Position numbers and translations under genes: made by a program. This document shows positions 60,735 through 64,000 of a DNA stretch of 64,000 nucleotides, one piece after another. The stretch's first letter is position 1. Every line of letters begins with the position of its first letter. Source of the DNA: Struthio camelus (taxonomy: Eukaryota > Chordata > Aves > Struthioniformes > Struthionidae); contig NC_090942.1 in assembly GCF_040807025.1 (NCBI RefSeq), positions 203,910,747-203,974,746 on the forward strand, read 5' to 3'. The notes under the pieces are model-generated. The model had not been told where the DNA came from. It saw nothing but the letters and a program-made list of their open reading frames with translations, and did no database searches.

Positions 60735-62140
60735 GTAACGGCTGCGCGCGGAGCACCCCGGCGTGTGAGTGTCTCTGGGAGGGGGGAAGGGGGTCACTGA
60801 AGCCGACCGGCTGCAGCCGGCCGTTACCGCGGCGCCAACGGCCGGAGCGCGCGGGGCCGCCACGGGGCGGCGCTGCTCCGCGCTGGGACAGGGGCGCCCG
60901 CGCGTGGGCGGGTGAGGGAGAGGTTCTCTGTTTTACACACGTTTTCCTTAAAACTATCTCCATGCTCTGTGCGGGACGCCAAGTGGACGATGACCCCTTT
61001 TTTTTCCACTGCCGCGAAGGAGTGGCAGCGAGTAGTGGCCACAGCGTCCCGGCTACAAAGAGCCCCTCGTGGCCAGCCCGGGACGGCTGGACCCGCCGTC
61101 CCCCGGGAGGGGCAGGGGGAGCCGGGGGCGGCTGCGGAGGTGGAGGGGACGTGAGGGAGCAGAGCCCTGTGGGACGGACGGACGGACACCCCCCCGCCGC
61201 CACCACCACCACCCCGCACGCCCAAAACCGCGGCGGGTAGCGAACTGTTCGCCCGAACCGGTGGCTCATTTCTTAGGCTTCTCGGAAGGAAGGAGCCGTT
61301 TATTTCTGAGGAAATCCCGCCCTGACCTGCGCAGGACGGGTGACAACGTGTTAAAAGCCCGGGAGAGAAGGGCAAGCGTGAGGCGAGCGAGCCGTGGCCG
61401 CTTTGCTGGCGGCTGCTGGGGAGGGCGGAAGGGCGGTCAGCGCACACAAACCCGCCCAGGATCACACAGCGGGCGGCCGCCCGGCAGCCCCTCCTGTGCC
61501 AGAGCCCCTCGGCGGGGGGCTGCCTGAGCAGAGGGGCTGCGTCCGGAGCTGGCAGGGCCGCCGGCTGTGGGAGGCGGGCGAGGGGAGGGGGGAGAGGGAG
61601 GGACGGGTGCCCGGCGCCTATAGGGGAGGCTGTCCCGAGGTCCCCGGCCACAGGCGGCCGCCAGGCGACGGGCCGCCGCCTGGGCGAGGGGGCTGTGGCG
61701 CTGGAGGCAGCAGGTAGGGCTGGGCCGGGCGCGGGGGGCGCCCCTGCACCCTCCTCCCGCGCTCTTTTCCCATAGTCCGAGAGAAGTTTGGAGGCACTCT
61801 TCTTCCTTCTTTTCTTTCTTTCTTCACCTTTAAATGAGATTCTCTGTGGACTCTTCCCAGCCAGTTAAGCTTTCGCTCCTTTAGCAACGCCTTAGCGCCG
61901 CAAAGCGTGAGTAGCGCTGCCCCGCCCGCGGCCGGGCTCGGGGTGTGGGGGGAGCGGCGGCGGGCAGAGCCCGGTGCCCGCTGTGGGCCGGGGATGGCAG
62001 CCCGGGGCCTCGCTGCCCCTTCTCGGTGTGGCGGGGCTCGGCGGGCGCCCTCCGCGGCCGGCCGGGCAGGGCGAGGGGCGCGCTCCCCCCACCCCGGGCA
62101 GGGCCGGCGCAGTCCTGCGCGTCCCTCTGAGGAGGAGGAA
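60735..62140. promoter_or_regulatory. Third CpG island, probable GJA3 promoter region
   Basis: Three CpG-dense blocks (about 60735-61250, 61320-61780 and 61880-62140) form a third island. It has GC boxes, a (GGAC)4 run at 61172-61187, CTATAGGGG near 61619, and plausible plus-strand splice donors CAG|GTAGGG at 61713/61714 and GC|GTGAGT at 61905/61906. The island shares no visible block with the GJB6/GJB2 promoters. Gene order in mammals predicts GJA3 (connexin 46) next on this strand, with an untranslated first exon; the assignment is inference. A 275-codon minus-strand frame across it is GC-driven and domain-free. Confidence 0.5.
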
Positions 62141-64000
62141 TCGCGGAAAGGCGATTTCTTGCTTTAACTTGCTTCCGCGAAGGGACCTCCTTTCGTGAAA
62201 TACCTCGGAAAACGCCCTGGAAGGAAGGGGATGCACCAAGTGCCATTGTGTGTGCCGGACCGTCAGGGCTGTTTGCCCAAGTGGGAGGTGGGGGAAGGTC
62301 TTCGTTCAGGGTTAGCACTCACAGCTGAGCATCGACGTGCACCATTTCATGCCAGTTTTACTCCTGGAGTGGAAATAAATCCTAAATAAAGCAGACCCAG
62401 CATTTCTTTCGCCTTTGTAAGCAGTGCTGCCCGCAATAATGGAATAGACGTGTGTAACCTTGATGGGCTGGGGGTTTCTTGGGGTGAACTTAGCATTGCT
62501 CTGGCCCCTTCTCCTGAACCTGGCTTTCTCCTGGGCATTTTTCTTTTGGGCTTTCTCCTGCAAGCACAGAAAACGGCTTGGTGTCCTCCCTCAGGCCCTG
62601 CATTGACCAGGCCTTTGCCTCACTCTGGGCAAATTTCTGGTCAGAAGGTTACCAAAAATGTGCCAGTTGCTCACTTGTTCACTAAAGACCCAAAAGGAAT
62701 GGCATGTATTTGAGATGAATATATATCCTTTGGCATTTTCCACGGATATTTGACTTAATTAGGCAAAAGTTTGCCATTGCTGTAAGATGTGTTGTTCTTT
62801 TTTTTTTTTCTTCCCTGTAGGCATAGTGTCAGGCATTTCGTTCCATCCTAGACTCACTGAGGAAATCACGTAAGCCTAGGATGTTATTAGGAATGCTGAG
62901 AGTGTGTTAGGTCTGTAAGAGCCTAGAATAGGTAGGAAAAAGCAGTTGGACTGAGAAGCCAAAGCGGAAACTTTAAATGGAACTTTAAAGGGAAAATTCC
63001 CATGGAACATGTTAGAACTAACCTAAAAAAATTGAATGTAACCTAAAAAAATTGAATTTTACATCAAGCAAAAATGTACTTTGAGAAGACCGAACAGAGT
63101 ATCTTGCAGTTGTTATAACCTGCTTGAAGTCCCCTCAAACTTACACCTGCCCATCAGGGTCCCTGCTCCTCTGCAGTGAAAAAAGGTCTTGAATCTTGGA
63201 AGTGCTGGAAAAGCTTGTCTTTCCCTTGTAAGTCTGGGGCGGGGCGCTCCTTCACTGTGCAGGTTTTAGATCCGTGTGGCTGATCCCATGTGGACACCTG
63301 ACAGATCTGTCTCATTTCATGCTTCGCTTGCTTGGGATATAGGGGCTGTTACCCTCATGCTTGACACTTGCTCCATTGTGCCCTGGTAGCTTCACACCCT
63401 TCGTACCTCTCAGAGTGCTTCATTGGTAAGTCACTGTCTTTTAATTCCAAAGCGGAGCTCTAATATAGCATTTGAGTATTTTTGGAGAGGGAAGGCATTA
63501 CTTTTGTTTCTGTTTTTCTCCTCTCAGTGGTGAATCAGAGCAGAGGTTTGTTATATGAGGGTATGGAGGGGTTTAACAGGTGGGGCTGAGCTCTCAGGAG
63601 CTCAACTCTGTGCGCCTTGCACTTTTCCTTTACTCAGGCCAAACTTTCACTAAGTCAAGAAGAATTTTGCCTAGGATGTAAGGAAGAGGCTCCACAGTAG
63701 TGTTTAAGGTAATAACAAGATCAGCTAAGCGACTCATTTCTTAAAAGTGTTTAAAAGTAGTAGCTGCAGCTGCAAGTCTTACACTGTGAGTATGGAGGGT
63801 ATTTTTCAAGCCATCATTTAACCACGTTTGTAAAGTGAATTAAGAAACCTCAACCATTGTGTTTTATATTTATGTACATGACCAGCTAGTTGCCTTTAAG
63901 TTTCACTGGAATTTATAATAGCTCATTCTATCCCTCCATGTCTCTCACTTTGTTTGCAGTGACATGGTCAAACTGCAAATTTTGTGCAATGTGATTGCTT
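62141..64000. other. Presumed first intron of the next gene, no exon recognised
   Basis: No connexin-like or other coding exon is visible. Features include an imperfect 20-bp tandem duplication (AACCTAAAAAAATTGAAT, about 63019-63057) and a T-rich tract at 62798-62810 ending CCTGTAG, which resembles a splice acceptor at 62820. If GJA3 begins in the upstream island, its coding exon lies beyond the window. Confidence 0.35.

Noticed and set aside
60634-61651. 211- and 275-codon minus-strand frames in the third CpG island
   Set aside because: Overlapping, GC-driven and low-complexity (poly-Gly, Pro-rich), with no domain.
1-64000. tRNA, rRNA, snRNA, CRISPR or bacterial-type features
   Set aside because: None seen on reading both strands; the few repeats present are tandem, LINE or SINE in character.

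Overview
This is nuclear DNA of an amniote, most likely a bird. The evidence is spliced connexin genes with GC-rich CpG-island promoters, CR1 LINEs ending in the ATTCTGTG octamer, a few old MIR-like SINE remnants, and otherwise low repeat content. Nothing suggests a bacterial or viral window: there are no operons, no tRNA or rRNA genes and no CRISPR array.

The core is a tandem, same-strand pair of beta-connexin genes: GJB6 (Cx30; CDS 25066-25857) and GJB2 (Cx26; CDS 47248-47925). Each appears to have one untranslated first exon inside a CpG island (about 14.4-15.2 kb and 44.3-45.1 kb), one intron (about 10.1 kb and 2.4 kb), and a second exon holding the whole reading frame after a 22-nt leader. 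In mammals the order in the direction of transcription is CRYL1-GJB6-GJB2-GJA3. On that basis the first 14 kb is the CRYL1-GJB6 spacer, and the CpG island at 60.7-62.1 kb is probably the promoter of GJA3, whose coding exon would lie beyond the window. No CRYL1 or GJA3 coding sequence was recognised.

The most striking observation is that the two promoters share a perfectly identical 140-bp direct repeat 29,966 bp apart (14690-14829 and 44656-44795). It carries GC boxes, a TTAAAA box and the start of exon 1. Shorter matches extend the homology to the splice donor. This is closer identity than in the coding exons, which differ at many silent sites. It points to recent gene conversion or exceptional constraint on a shared switch for two co-expressed genes, or to an assembly artefact. 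In the GJB2 copy the block is interrupted by about 60 bp of GC-rich array that includes a GGTCCC hexamer tract. The two proteins also look like Cx26/Cx30 mosaics when compared with the human pair.

Layout: 1-14.4 kb intergenic, with two young CR1 tails and older debris; 14.4-27 kb GJB6, whose intron holds a perfect 3 x 112-bp tandem repeat; 27-44.3 kb intergenic, with an orphan CpG-rich patch near 30.8 kb and an ancient CR1 at 41.7-42.6 kb; 44.3 to about 48-50.6 kb GJB2; 50.6-60.7 kb intergenic, with a 2.7-kb antisense CR1 whose ORF2 frame is largely open, an ancient CR1 and a MIR; 60.7-64 kb CpG island and presumed start of GJA3.

All calls come from reading the sequence. Comparisons to human proteins and repeat consensus sequences are from memory and were not computed.
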